Below, in pieces: positions 1-10,281 of a stretch of DNA of 64,000 bases; the stretch's first letter is position 1; every line of letters starts with the position of its first letter. Both the position numbers and the translations under genes were made by a program. The stretch is from Ligilactobacillus cholophilus. GTDB lineage: Bacteria > Bacillota > Bacilli > Lactobacillales > Lactobacillaceae. Under the pieces are notes generated by a model. The model saw only the letters and a program-made list of their open reading frames with translations. It had not been told where the DNA came from and searched no databases. The stretch is taken from assembly GCF_030389495.1 (NCBI RefSeq), contig NZ_CP127832.1:62001-126000 (forward strand). Direction: 5' to 3'.

Positions 1-409
1 ATTAGCAGATATTGGTGAAAATGTTCATATTGGAAACTTTGTAGAAGTTAAGAAAGCACAAATCGGCAAAGATACTAAAGTTGGTCATTTGACATATGTT
101 GGAGATGCAACTTTAGGTAAAGAGATTAATGTTGGATGTGGAACAATCTTTATTAATTACGATGGAATGAACAAGCATCATACTAATGTTGGCGACTTCT
201 CATTTATCGGAAGTGGTGCTAATTTAGTTGCTCCATTAGAAATTGGTGATCATGCATATGTTGCTGCAGGCTCAACAATTACAAATGATGTTCCTCCTCA
301 TGCAATGGGAATTGGACGTGGCCGCCAAGTAAATAAAGAAGGCTATTATGATAAATATCCTGTTGCTGAAGCAGCAAAAAAGATTGAAAAGGCAGAAAAT
401 AATAAATAA
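1..409 (+). CDS. glmU: GlmU, C-terminal part (5'-truncated by window edge)
   Basis: This is the acetyltransferase end of bifunctional GlmU, which makes UDP-N-acetylglucosamine for peptidoglycan and teichoic acid. The open frame runs from base 2 without a start, so the gene begins before the window. What remains is about 135 residues of left-handed beta-helix hexapeptide repeats ([21 protein letters not shown]) and the conserved [20 protein letters not shown] region that contributes to the acetyl-CoA site. The uridyltransferase domain is missing only because of the window edge. It ends in a Lys/Glu-rich tail. prs follows 73 bp downstream, the usual glmU-prs order in Firmicutes. Confidence 0.96.
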   Translation, partial: LADIGENVHIGNFVEVKKAQIGKDTKVGHLTYVGDATLGKEINVGCGTIFINYDGMNKHHTNVGDFSFIGSGANLVAPLEIGDHAYVAAGSTITNDVPPHAMGIGRGRQVNKEGYYDKYPVAEAAKKIEKAENNK

Positions 410-482
410 TTATGATTTTAGCTTGCTTTTAAGAAGATAAATTAATAATATATTAATAGAATAATCATTATTGGAGGCAATC

Positions 483-1475
483 ATGGCTGAACAAAGTTAT
501 AGTTCAAAAGTAAAAATTTTTGCTTTGAATTCAAACAAACCGTTAGCAAAGAAAATTGCAGATGCTGTTGGAGTACCCCTTGGTAAGACATCTGTAGATC
601 GTTTTAGTGATGGAGAAATTCGGATTAACATTGAAGAAAGTATCCGTGGTGATGAAATTTTTATTATTCAATCAACTTCAGCTCCTGTTAACGATAACTT
701 GATGGAATTGTTAATTATGATTGATGCATTGCGTCGAGCAAGTGCTTCAACAATTAACGTAGTAATTCCATATTATGGTTATGCACGACAAGATCGAAAA
801 GCTCGCTCTCGTGAACCAATTACTGCTAAGTTAGTAGCTGATATGTTAGAAAAAGCAGGTGCTGATCGTGTGATTGTACTTGATTTACATGCAGCTCAAA
901 TTCAAGGATTCTTTGATATTCCTGTTGATCATTTAATGGGTGCACCATTATTAGCTGATTATTTCTTAAAGAATAACTTAGAAAAAGATGCAGTAGTTGT
1001 TTCACCTGATCATGGTGGAGTTACACGTGCACGTAAGTTGGCTGAGTTCTTAAAAGCTCCAATTGCAATTATCGACAAGCGACGTCCTAAAGCAAATGTG
1101 GCAGAAATCATGAATATTATTGGTTCGGTTGATAACAAGCGTTGCATTATTATTGATGATATGATCGATACAGCTGGTACAATTACTTTAGCATCACAAG
1201 CATTAATGGATGCTGGTGCAAAAGAAGTTTATGCCTGTGCAACTCACCCAGTATTATCAGGTCCAGCAATTGAACGGTTAGATAAGTCTCCAATTAAGAA
1301 AATCATTGTAACGGATTCAATTCAAATTCCAGAAGAAAAGCAAATCGATAAATTGACACAAGTTTCAGTTGGTCCACTTATCGGTGATGCTATTCGTAGA
1401 ATTCATGAAAATAAACCAGTTAGTCCATTGTTTAAGAATCGTTTTCGTTCAGATTCAACACCAAATGAAGACTAA
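483..1475 (+). CDS. prs: ribose-phosphate pyrophosphokinase
   Basis: This enzyme makes PRPP from ribose 5-phosphate and ATP, feeding purine, pyrimidine, NAD and His/Trp synthesis. The 330-residue product has the flexible ATP-binding loop around residues 97-113 ([16 protein letters not shown]), the [11 protein letters not shown] segment near 134-144 and the PRPP-binding loop [13 protein letters not shown] at 221-233. ATG at 483 is chosen because GGAGG lies 6 bp upstream at 473-477; an in-frame TTG at 471 lies before that site. Length fits class I PRPP synthetases. Its product is used by hpt and pncB in this same window. Confidence 0.97.
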   Translation: MAEQSYSSKVKIFALNSNKPLAKKIADAVGVPLGKTSVDRFSDGEIRINIEESIRGDEIFIIQSTSAPVNDNLMELLIMIDALRRASASTINVVIPYYGYARQDRKARSREPITAKLVADMLEKAGADRVIVLDLHAAQIQGFFDIPVDHLMGAPLLADYFLKNNLEKDAVVVSPDHGGVTRARKLAEFLKAPIAIIDKRRPKANVAEIMNIIGSVDNKRCIIIDDMIDTAGTITLASQALMDAGAKEVYACATHPVLSGPAIERLDKSPIKKIIVTDSIQIPEEKQIDKLTQVSVGPLIGDAIRRIHENKPVSPLFKNRFRSDSTPNED

Positions 1476-1480
1476 TTAAA

Positions 1481-1515
1481 AAAGAAGCTGTAAATTATTA
1501 CAGCTTCTTTTTTTG
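1481..1515 (+). terminator. Rho-independent terminator of prs
   Basis: A perfect 13-bp stem (1481-1493 with 1498-1510) has a 4-nt loop and is followed by a T run. The A-rich 5' flank makes it usable from the minus strand too, for the convergent gene ending at 1531. Confidence 0.9.
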
Positions 1516-1530
1516 CTTAAATTAATTTAA

Positions 1531-1773
1531 TTAGTCATCAATTCTTTCGATAATCTTATACGATTTTGCGTGTTGCTTTTCTTTATATTCTTCTTCAATT
1601 GCTGCTTTTTCATCAAATACGATGTATGGTTTATCGTTTTCTTCTTTTACGACTAACACAGGTTTTTCAACTTTTTGATGATAAACCTGAGCTGCTATAT
1701 AGGCTTTGTTATAATCATAATCACTTGCAATCGATTGTCCTGGGTTAAAGAAAACATCTTCATTCATACTCAT
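1531..1773 (-). CDS. conserved small hypothetical protein, 80 aa
   Basis: I do not recognise a named family. The product is acidic and hydrophilic, with no membrane segment or signal peptide. It has a central beta-type stretch (KPVLVVKEENDKPYIVFDE) and a charged helical C-terminus (EEEYKEKQHAKSYKIIERIDD). The ATG at 1773 is preceded on the minus strand by an AGGGGTG ribosome-binding site, so the longer open frame reaching 1863 is not used. It converges with prs and shares its terminator. Its 5' end faces the nagB promoter, so the two may be divergently transcribed. Confidence 0.75.
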   Translation of the reverse strand: MSMNEDVFFNPGQSIASDYDYNKAYIAAQVYHQKVEKPVLVVKEENDKPYIVFDEKAAIEEEYKEKQHAKSYKIIERIDD

Positions 1774-1842
1774 TTTAATCACCCCTCTATATCTATATTT
1801 TATCATAGACAAATTTATTATTAGAAGTATAAGGGGCTTCAG

Positions 1843-1883
1843 TTGAAAAATGGTATAGTCCATTGTATAATTGGACTATACCA
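1843..1883 (+). promoter_or_regulatory. nagB promoter with two NagR-type operators
   Basis: A sigma-A type promoter is visible: TTGAAA at 1843-1848, a 17-bp spacer and TATAAT at 1866-1871. Two 12-mers that are exact reverse complements flank the -10: TGGTATAGTCCA at 1851-1862 and TGGACTATACCA at 1872-1883. Each resembles the palindromic dre operator TGGTNTANACCA of NagR/YvoA-type GntR regulators. One site sits in the spacer and one over the start point, so binding should block RNA polymerase. The likely regulator is encoded at 46662-47360. Confidence 0.8.
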
Positions 1884-1904
1884 AAAAAATGTGGGGGAAT
1901 TACC

Positions 1905-2615
1905 ATGAAAATCATTATCGTTAAAGATCCAATTGATGGTGGTAAACAAGGATTAAAGAGATTCCAAAAAGCTAAAGCAAATGGAGCTAAAGTTTTTGGA
2001 TTAGCGACTGGAAGTACTCCGATTACAACATACAAAGAAATTTGTAAAAGTGATTTAGATTTTTCTGATGATGTCTCAATTAACTTAGATGAGTACGTTG
2101 GATTAAGTGCAGATAATCCACAAAGTTATCACTATTATATGCAAGAACACTTATTTAGTTATAAACCCTTTAAACACTCATATATTCCGGATGGAACTAA
2201 CTTGAATACAGAAAATGAAATTAAAAGATATAATCAAATCATTGCCGATAATCCTATTGATTTGCAATTATTAGGATTAGGAAGAAATGGACATATTGGA
2301 TTTAATGAACCAGGAACACCATTTGATTCTAAAACAAATCGTATTAAATTAACGCAATCAACTATTGATGCGAACGCACGATTTTTTGATAATGAAAATG
2401 AAGTTCCTAAAGAAGCATATTCGATGGGAATCGGTTTGATAATGAAAGCTAAACATATTTTACTGGAAGCATATGGTAAGCAAAAAGCGCAAGCAGTAAA
2501 GGCAATGGTAGAAGGTCCTATTACAACGGACGTTCCTGCAAGTGTATTACAAAATCATCCCGACGTAACAATTATTTTAGATAAACTTGCTGCATCATTG
2601 TTAGAGAAAAAATAG
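1905..2615 (+). CDS. nagB: glucosamine-6-phosphate deaminase
   Basis: NagB converts glucosamine 6-phosphate to fructose 6-phosphate and ammonia, linking amino-sugar use to glycolysis. The 236-residue product carries ATGSTP (34-39), NLDEYVGL with the catalytic-site Asp62 and Glu63, and [14 protein letters not shown] (124-137). It is the short form typical of Gram-positive bacteria. ATG 1905 is chosen because a GGGGGAA ribosome-binding site lies just upstream; the longer frame from 1863 would start inside the promoter. The gene is monocistronic between its operator-bearing promoter and a terminator. No nagA is adjacent. Confidence 0.97.
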   Translation: MKIIIVKDPIDGGKQGLKRFQKAKANGAKVFGLATGSTPITTYKEICKSDLDFSDDVSINLDEYVGLSADNPQSYHYYMQEHLFSYKPFKHSYIPDGTNLNTENEIKRYNQIIADNPIDLQLLGLGRNGHIGFNEPGTPFDSKTNRIKLTQSTIDANARFFDNENEVPKEAYSMGIGLIMKAKHILLEAYGKQKAQAVKAMVEGPITTDVPASVLQNHPDVTIILDKLAASLLEKK

Positions 2616-2625
2616 ATATAACCAA

Positions 2626-2677
2626 AATACCCGATATAAATGAAATGTAAAATTTTTAATTTATATTGGGTATTTTT
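2626..2677 (+). terminator. terminator of nagB
   Basis: A long A/T-rich stem (about 2626-2641 with 2658-2673, one G-T pair) around an 18-nt loop is followed by T residues. Confidence 0.75.
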
Positions 2678-2744
2678 ATGTTTTTTTCTTTTAAATTTAT
2701 GGGATGAATGGTATTGTTAAAGTTGATTTATTTGAGGTGATTTT

Positions 2745-3857
2745 ATGCAAAGAAGAAAAGTAATATTTTCTGGTATATTAATTGCATTGAGTGGTATTAT
2801 TCTTTGGATGTTTACGACTCACGATGCTTTTCTTTATAAACAAAGCATTGCAGAAGTGATTAATGTAAAAAATGAAGAGCCAGTTGAGACAGAAGATCCA
2901 TATCAAAATAAAGATGAGACAACACAACAGATTTTAACTTTAAAAGTTCTTAATGGGAAAAATAAAGGAAAAATTGTTACCGCACAGAATGAGTTTTCGA
3001 AATCAGGTGCATATGATCAAAAATATCATGAAGGTCAACAGGTATTTTTAAATATCCATCATCATAAAAAGAAGTTAACAGCTAACATTTCACATTATAA
3101 GCGAGATACATATCTAATAATGCTTGTTTGGTTAGTAACCGTTTTACTTTATGTGTTTATGCATGTGAAGGGATTAAGAACATTATTAAGTGTGATAATG
3201 AACTTTATCATTTTTCTGATTTTTGTTGAAATTGATGTTAGTTATGACTTTACAAACTTTTTCTGGTTGTTTGCTACTAGTGCCATAATATTTACTGGGC
3301 TCTCGTTAGTCTTGGTAATTGGTTGGAACAAACAATGTTTAGTTTCTTTCCTATCTATTGTTTTCGGTACAACTGTGGCTTTGATATTAGGGATATTGAT
3401 ATTATACTTAACAGGTAATCAAGGAATTCATTATGAAGCGTTGGATTTTGCAACGCAAGAACCACAACAATTATTTTTATCAGCAACTGTAATTGGTCTT
3501 TTAGGAGCAGTAATGGATGCAGCAACTGATATTGTGTCGACTTTATTCGAAATGAAGCGAAAACAACCAGAAATTTCTGCAAAACAACTATATAAGTCTG
3601 GTCAAGAAGTTGGGCATGCAATCATGGGGCCACTAATTAATGTTTTATTAATGATTTTCTTTGCTGAAACTTTTGCTATTGCAGTATTGTATTTTAGAAC
3701 TGGAAATACTTATGCATATACCTTTGAGTGGGCAATGGCTTTAGGGGTTGCACAAGCTCTAATTAGCGGAATTGGAATTACATTGGTAATCCCATCAGCT
3801 AGTTTCTTATGCTCACGCTTTTTAGGAAGGAGGAATAAAAAATGTCCTCAATCTTAG
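2745..3857 (+). CDS. YibE/F-like membrane protein (first of pair)
   Basis: This is a multipass membrane protein of the YibE/F family, whose function is not established. The 370-residue product has an N-terminal membrane anchor (residues about 5-25) and an extracytoplasmic region of about 95 residues resembling a small beta domain (QILTLKVLNGKNKGKI). About seven hydrophobic segments follow from residue 123 to the end. The conserved family stretch GLLGAVMDAATDIVSTLFEM is in the middle. ATG 2745 follows GAGGTG. Its end overlaps the next gene by 16 bp, so the two are probably translationally coupled. Confidence 0.88.
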   Translation: MQRRKVIFSGILIALSGIILWMFTTHDAFLYKQSIAEVINVKNEEPVETEDPYQNKDETTQQILTLKVLNGKNKGKIVTAQNEFSKSGAYDQKYHEGQQVFLNIHHHKKKLTANISHYKRDTYLIMLVWLVTVLLYVFMHVKGLRTLLSVIMNFIIFLIFVEIDVSYDFTNFFWLFATSAIIFTGLSLVLVIGWNKQCLVSFLSIVFGTTVALILGILILYLTGNQGIHYEALDFATQEPQQLFLSATVIGLLGAVMDAATDIVSTLFEMKRKQPEISAKQLYKSGQEVGHAIMGPLINVLLMIFFAETFAIAVLYFRTGNTYAYTFEWAMALGVAQALISGIGITLVIPSASFLCSRFLGRRNKKCPQS

Positions 3858-4600
3858 CACTAACGATTGTATTAGGAATTTTAATGACGATTTTTGGTGG
3901 AAAACAGGGAATATCCTCTTTCTTTAGTGTATTGATGAATTTTATTATTTTATTTTTAACAGTAATATTAATTTCAAGTGGTTTTCCTCCTTTAGGAGTA
4001 TCTTTATTTGCAGGTATTTGTATTTTAGCAATTACTATTTATATGGGCGATAAAGATGAACATTCTGCTAATGTTGCATTTATTGCAACATTAATTGTTT
4101 TAGCAATTATGCTTATTTTGATTATTCCAATTGATCATTTTGCTCAAATTAAAGGATTTTCAATGGAAGAATCAGAGGAAATTGAAGCTTTTAATTTATT
4201 GATTGGAGTTAATTTTGAACAATTAGCAATTTCAACTGCAATTTTAAGTACATTAGGTGCAATTGCGGAAGCAGCAATTGCAATTGCAAGTGGCTTAGAA
4301 GAAATTATTGAACAAAATTCTCATATTACTAAAAAAGAACTTTTTGAAAGTGGAAGTAACATTGGTTCTCAAATTATGGGAATGACATTTAATACTTTAT
4401 TTTTTGGAATGTTTGGTAGTGATTTAGCGCTATTTGTTTTGTTAAGTAAGTTACATGCAAGTCCAGGATATTATTTAAACTCTAAAATATTTGTTTCAGA
4501 GTGTATGTTGGTTTTGTATTCTGCAGTGGCAGTTATTGCAGTAATTGTAATTACAACATATCTAATGGCACATAAATTAGACAAAAAAACAAGTAAATAA
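3842..4600 (+). CDS. YibE/F-like membrane protein (second of pair)
   Basis: This 252-residue multipass membrane protein has six to seven hydrophobic segments and no extracytoplasmic domain. It shares the family signature with its upstream partner (STLGAIAEAAIAIASGLEEI versus GLLGAVMDAATDIVSTLFEM), so the pair looks like an ancient duplication forming a two-subunit membrane complex. The AAGGAGG ribosome-binding site lies inside the end of the upstream gene and ATG 3842 overlaps it. Substrate and role are unknown; a transport function is only inferred from topology. Confidence 0.87.
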   Translation: MSSILALTIVLGILMTIFGGKQGISSFFSVLMNFIILFLTVILISSGFPPLGVSLFAGICILAITIYMGDKDEHSANVAFIATLIVLAIMLILIIPIDHFAQIKGFSMEESEEIEAFNLLIGVNFEQLAISTAILSTLGAIAEAAIAIASGLEEIIEQNSHITKKELFESGSNIGSQIMGMTFNTLFFGMFGSDLALFVLLSKLHASPGYYLNSKIFVSECMLVLYSAVAVIAVIVITTYLMAHKLDKKTSK

Positions 4601-4632
4601 AAAGAGACTATATTTTATAGTCTCTTTTTATT
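4601..4632 (+). terminator. bidirectional terminator between YibE/F pair and HD gene
   Basis: A 12-bp perfect stem (4601-4612 with 4616-4627) has a TTT loop, A residues before and T residues after. It serves the plus-strand pair and the converging minus-strand gene. Confidence 0.9.
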
Positions 4633-4642
4633 TTAATTATGA

Positions 4643-6013
4643 TTATGGAAAAATTAAACGATCATTATGAAGGTAATTTTCAAATTCTTGATATACTGGG
4701 GTGAAAATTTCCAGTTGATTTCCCTTAGCAAGCATTTCTTTTGGAAAGAAGAAGCGTTCATCACCTAAAATTTTTCCACTAATTGAACTTACTAATTCAC
4801 TTACTGAAGAAAGTTCAACTAAGGAACCATCGCTTTGCATCAACTCTATTTGAGTTTGAGGTTTCTTAGAATTAGGATTATAGGAGTCATAAGGAAGATC
4901 AAAACTATCATTTGTTGCTGAATAGTACACAGGATCAAATCCAGCTTCTTCGATTAACATTTTTAATTTAGGCAAAAGTTCACGGGTTTGAAGATTAACT
5001 TTTACTGATTTCAATGGCTTGCGGTTCAAGAAACGTGATGATAAGTCTTTTAAAATTTGGTCGTCACAGTGACTCCAAATACTAAAACAAGTATTTAAAA
5101 TGCCATCATCTAAACTTAGATAATCATCAAGTGTAAAGTCATTATCAAAAAAAGGCTTTAGCATTTCAAAGGCATAATTTTGTGGTAATTTGTGTTGTTC
5201 ATATAAATATTTAGCACGCTTTAAAAGTGAGTTCAAAATGACTTCCATTGATCGTGAAACTGGATGGAAATAGACTTGTTGATACATTTGAAAACGACTA
5301 ACAACATAATCTTCAACTGCGTGCATGCCACTAAAATTAAATGCAATTCCATCCTTATATGGCCGCATAACGCGTAAAATACGATTTAAATCAAAGTTTC
5401 CGTAATTAGTTCCAGTGAAATATGAATCCCGTAATAAATAATCCATGCGATCAGCGTCAATTTGACTAGAAATCATTTGAACAATTTGTTTATTAGGATA
5501 TGTTTTAGCAATTACACTAGCAACTTTTTGAGGAAAGTCATCACTTACTTGTTTTAAAACTTGATTAATTTCAGTTTCAGGAGAAGTGATAATTAACTGT
5601 GTCATTTTTTCATGATCAGTCTCAAAAATATGTTCAAATGTATGGGAATATGCTCCGTGACCAACATCATGCAGTAAAGCTGCACAAAGTGCTACTAATC
5701 GGTCTTCATCATTCCAAAGACCATCATCAGATGTTTTGGAGGAATAATTTCGTTGAAATAAGTCACAAATTTTACGTGCTATTTCATAAACACCGACAGA
5801 GTGGCCAAAGCGAGAATGTTCTGCTCCATGAAAGGTATAGCTGGTTGTTCCTAATTGCTTAATACGACGAAGCCGCTGAAATTCACGTGTATTGATCAAA
5901 TCTAGAATCACTTTATGTTGAATGTAAATATAGTTGTGGATTGGATCGCGAAGCACTTTTTCCATTGGTAATAATTGGTCATTATAATGGTTAATAGTAA
6001 TCTCTTCTTTCAT
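4643..6013 (-). CDS. HD-domain phosphohydrolase, YwfO/EF1143 type
   Basis: This 456-residue HD-superfamily hydrolase matches the YwfO group; the Enterococcus faecalis member EF1143 is a dNTP triphosphohydrolase. Metal-binding residues are visible: His66 in GAEHSRFGHS, His115-Asp116 in ALLHDVGHGAYSHTFEH, and Asp186 in SSQIDADRMDYLLRDS. A dNTPase role in nucleotide pool control is inferred from family. The start at 6013 has no clear ribosome-binding site; Met17 (about 5965) is an alternative just before the conserved LRDPIHNYIY segment. It is divergent from the DUF1934-rpoE-pyrG cluster. Confidence 0.88.
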   Translation of the reverse strand: MKEEITINHYNDQLLPMEKVLRDPIHNYIYIQHKVILDLINTREFQRLRRIKQLGTTSYTFHGAEHSRFGHSVGVYEIARKICDLFQRNYSSKTSDDGLWNDEDRLVALCAALLHDVGHGAYSHTFEHIFETDHEKMTQLIITSPETEINQVLKQVSDDFPQKVASVIAKTYPNKQIVQMISSQIDADRMDYLLRDSYFTGTNYGNFDLNRILRVMRPYKDGIAFNFSGMHAVEDYVVSRFQMYQQVYFHPVSRSMEVILNSLLKRAKYLYEQHKLPQNYAFEMLKPFFDNDFTLDDYLSLDDGILNTCFSIWSHCDDQILKDLSSRFLNRKPLKSVKVNLQTRELLPKLKMLIEEAGFDPVYYSATNDSFDLPYDSYNPNSKKPQTQIELMQSDGSLVELSSVSELVSSISGKILGDERFFFPKEMLAKGNQLEIFTPVYQEFENYLHNDRLIFP

Positions 6014-6147
6014 TGAAAATAAATTTATTGTTATTAATTAAAGTCATTAGTTAAAATTTGTTGTATTATTATATTATTTAGTATTATAACGCATTTTAGT
6101 AATAGATTAACTTAAGACTACTATGTAAGTTAGAAGGGAGTGATTCA

Positions 6148-6595
6148 ATGTCATCAAATAATGAGTATAAAGTTAAAATTCATGTCGAAACAATTCATAA
6201 ACAAAATGGAGAAGTTGAACGATATGTAGAAGATAGAAGATTTTGAAGGCCAACTAATTCAATTAAATAATGCATTTTATTTGCGATATACTGAAAAGCT
6301 TCCAGATAATGAAGAAGCTAAGGTTACATTTAAAATTGAAAATTCGGGAATAGTGCAACTAACTCGTAAAATGGGACAACATAGAATGCACTTGCGATTT
6401 GAATTAGAAAAAACAAATCAAACATTGTATCATACTCCATACGGAAATGTTCCAATGAGTGTTGTAACTCGTGCGATTAATAGTGTTTTAGATGATGAAA
6501 ATACTATTTGTGGGAATTTGAATATTGATTATGAATTATATAATGGAGAAGCATTTTTAGGAGATTATAAAATTAGATTGCAATTTAGTGCATAA
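6148..6595 (+). pseudogene. DUF1934 (YwiB-like) gene broken by a 7-bp tandem duplication
   Basis: ATG 6148 has a good GGGAG ribosome-binding site, but the frame stops at 6244-6246 after 32 codons. The rest of the protein continues in another frame to 6595. The break coincides with a perfect tandem duplication of AGAAGAT (6228-6234 and 6235-6241). Removing one copy restores a continuous 146-residue protein reading through VERYVEDFEGQLIQLNNAFY, ending in the beta-barrel-like DUF1934 region (MGQHRMHLRFELEK, YELYNGEAFLGDYKIRLQF). YwiB-like proteins are calycin-type proteins of unknown function near rpoE. Here the gene is inactive unless the repeat contracts. Confidence 0.85.
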
Positions 6596-6639
6596 TATTG
6601 TATGATGAGAAGTAAACTGCTGAAAGGACGTGTACCATA

Positions 6640-7179
6640 TTGGGGCTTGAAAAATTCGAAGGTATGAATAAAAACGAATTATCAATGATTGAAGTTTCAC
6701 GTGAGATTTTGCATGAAAAAGGAGAACCCATGGCATTTGCCGATTTAACAAATGCGGTTCAAAATTTCCTTGGTAAAAGTGATGAAGAAATTCGTGAGAG
6801 ATTACCACAGTTTTATACAGATTTAAATATCGATGGCAGTTTTATCTCACTTGGAGATAATATGTGGGCATTACGTTCATGGTATCCATATGAATCAATC
6901 GATGAAGCTCTTGTTCATTCTGAAGAAGAAGGTTCACAACAACACCAACAAAAGAAAGTTAATGCTTTCTTAGATACAAATAATGATGACGATGTAATTG
7001 ATTACGATAATGATGATCCAGAAGATAATGATTTTGATGATGACAACAATCACCGTCAAGAATTAAAAGATTATCAAAGTGATCTTGATAATATGGATGA
7101 TGGTGATGATCCAGAAGATGAATTGCCAGATGGTATTGAAGGTCAATTAAACGAATTTTCAGATGACGAAGACGAATAA
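6640..7179 (+). CDS. rpoE: DNA-directed RNA polymerase delta subunit
   Basis: RpoE (delta) binds RNA polymerase in Firmicutes, displaces nucleic acids and helps recycling and promoter selectivity. The 179-residue product has the folded N-terminal HARE-like domain (about 1-95; QFYTDLNIDGSFISLGDN and WALRSWYPYESIDEA are diagnostic) and a highly acidic disordered tail of Asp/Glu repeats from about 115. The start is TTG 6640, about 11 bp after an AAAGGA site; the MGLEKFEG opening fits lactobacillar homologues as I remember them. pyrG follows, the classic rpoE-pyrG order. Confidence 0.96.
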   Translation: MGLEKFEGMNKNELSMIEVSREILHEKGEPMAFADLTNAVQNFLGKSDEEIRERLPQFYTDLNIDGSFISLGDNMWALRSWYPYESIDEALVHSEEEGSQQHQQKKVNAFLDTNNDDDVIDYDNDDPEDNDFDDDNNHRQELKDYQSDLDNMDDGDDPEDELPDGIEGQLNEFSDDEDE

Positions 7180-7183
7180 AGAC

Positions 7184-7290
7184 TTGACGTACATGTAATG
7201 ATTGAGTAAAATCTTATATGGGCGCTCGGAAGAGCCATTTGAACGGAAATAAGCTCCCTATTCAATATGAATAGGGAGCTTGTTGTTTTT
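7184..7290 (+). promoter_or_regulatory. pyrG promoter and CTP-sensitive attenuator leader
   Basis: The promoter is TTGACG at 7184-7189, a 17-bp spacer and TAAAAT at 7207-7212. The predicted start is the G run at 7220-7222 (transcript GGGCGCUC). Downstream lies a strong terminator with a 14-bp stem (7251-7264 with 7268-7281) and a T-rich tail. Its 5' arm contains GCTCCC, able to pair with a G-rich 5' end. This is the layout of the Bacillus subtilis pyrG leader, where low CTP causes reiterative G addition and an antiterminator. The mechanism here is inferred by analogy. Confidence 0.8.
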
Positions 7291-7314
7291 TATATTTCCC
7301 CGTAAAAGCAATAA

Positions 7315-8940
<1,626 letters not shown>

Positions 8941-9015
8941 GCGTTATTTGCTTACGAATTCATTTAAGTATGCTATTCTTAAGTTAAGTGAGATAGTGAA
9001 ACGGAGGCGATACTA

Positions 9016-9234
9016 ATGAAAGAGAAAAAATTAGGACATCTTGCTGAGGAAATCGTTAAATATCAAGAAAAATATCATTTGACAGATGCCGAACTAGCAT
9101 TAACAAGCCATTTTTCCGTTGAGAGAATTCATGCGATCAAAGTTGGCCAAGCTCAAGTGAATCCACAAGAGTATGAAGAATTACAAGAATTATTGGCCGA
9201 TGAAAAACCTGTAACAAGTGACGATGAAATGTAA
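9016..9234 (+). CDS. small HTH-like hypothetical protein, 72 aa
   Basis: This short acidic protein (EEIVKYQEKYHLTDAELALT then SHFSVERIHAIKVG) looks like a compact helix-turn-helix domain: a helix, the LTDAELALTSHFS turn and a recognition-like helix. No named family can be assigned with certainty. ATG 9016 has CGGAGGCG just upstream. It lies 75 bp after pyrG and ends at its own terminator, so it may be co-transcribed with pyrG. A DNA-binding role is an inference from the pattern only. Confidence 0.75.
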   Translation: MKEKKLGHLAEEIVKYQEKYHLTDAELALTSHFSVERIHAIKVGQAQVNPQEYEELQELLADEKPVTSDDEM

Positions 9235-9250
9235 TTACTTAACTTACTTT

Positions 9251-9297
9251 AAGAGTTTGCAAAGCTTTTCATAATAGAGCTTTACAAACTCTTTTAT
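9251..9297 (+). terminator. terminator after the small HTH gene
   Basis: A long stem (9251-9266 with about 9278-9293, one mismatch) with an AAGAGTTTG/CAAACTCTT base is followed by T residues. Confidence 0.85.
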
Positions 9298-9337
9298 TTG
9301 GCATTAGGTATTTTTATACGTAGGAAGGAAGTTTATA

Positions 9338-10162
9338 ATGGCAAAGCGAAAAAAGAAACAAAAAGTAACACCTGCACAAACAATTATTACTATTTTAACT
9401 GCAATATTAATTGTTTTATGTGGTGGAAGAGCTACAGGACAGTTCTCAAATATTAATTTAGGATATTCACAAAACGTAAAAACAAGTCAAAATACTCCTA
9501 ACAAAGAATTAGCGTCAAGTGTTTTAACAGATAATGTAAAAAAACAATTAGGTAATTCGATTGTATATAATGGTCATGGTGCATTTATTATTAATAATAA
9601 TAAAAATGATTTGAATGCTCATATTTCAAGTGCCCCTTATGCAGTGAATGAAGTAGATGAATTGGGACGAGCACATATTGGTAATGCATGGTTAAATAAG
9701 ACTTCGCGTCAATATAAGAGTCGTGAAAAAACAGGAAATGGTCGAACAAGTTGGAAACCAAAGGGATTTCATCAATTGACGAATCTTCCTGGAGAATATA
9801 AACATGCATATGATCGTGGTCATTTATTAGGTTATGCACTAGTTGGGGGAGTTCGTGGATTTAATGCATCAGAATCAAATGAGGCTAATATTGCAACGCA
9901 GACAGCGTGGGCAAATGAAGCTCGTAGTAAAAATTCAACAGGCCAAAATTATTATGAAGGTCTAGTACGAAAAGCATTAGATCAAAATAAGCAAGTACGT
10001 TATCGAGTAACAGATGTTTATGATGGCAATAATGTAATCCCATCTGGAGCACATCTTGAAGCTAAATCTTCAGATGGTTCATTAGAATTTAATGTATTTG
10101 TTCCTAATGTACAGACTAATATTAAAATTAATTATGAAACAGGTTACGCTACAAAAAATTAA
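9338..10162 (+). CDS. membrane-anchored DNA/RNA non-specific endonuclease (EndA-like)
   Basis: This 274-residue beta-beta-alpha-metal nuclease resembles streptococcal EndA, the surface nuclease used in DNA uptake. A Lys/Arg-rich cytoplasmic start precedes one membrane anchor (residues about 14-29), so the catalytic domain should lie outside the cell. The DRGH motif is at 159-162 (catalytic His162) and the metal-binding Asn is probably Asn193 in QTAWAN. No com genes are adjacent, so whether it serves competence or nutrient scavenging is open. ATG 9338 follows GGAAGGAAG. Confidence 0.9.
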   Translation: MAKRKKKQKVTPAQTIITILTAILIVLCGGRATGQFSNINLGYSQNVKTSQNTPNKELASSVLTDNVKKQLGNSIVYNGHGAFIINNNKNDLNAHISSAPYAVNEVDELGRAHIGNAWLNKTSRQYKSREKTGNGRTSWKPKGFHQLTNLPGEYKHAYDRGHLLGYALVGGVRGFNASESNEANIATQTAWANEARSKNSTGQNYYEGLVRKALDQNKQVRYRVTDVYDGNNVIPSGAHLEAKSSDGSLEFNVFVPNVQTNIKINYETGYATKN

Positions 10163-10281
10163 TACTAATATTATTTAAAAATAATTGAAACCCAATTAGG
10201 TATCTTGTATTATAAAAAGTGATACGTCTATAGTAGATAATAGTACGGTATATAATTTGTAATAAGAGTGAGGATCTTTCA

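Noticed and set aside
4643-6013. Considering the HD protein as a strict dGTPase (Dgt)
   Set aside because: Length and motif spacing match the YwfO/EF1143 group, not the longer E. coli Dgt.
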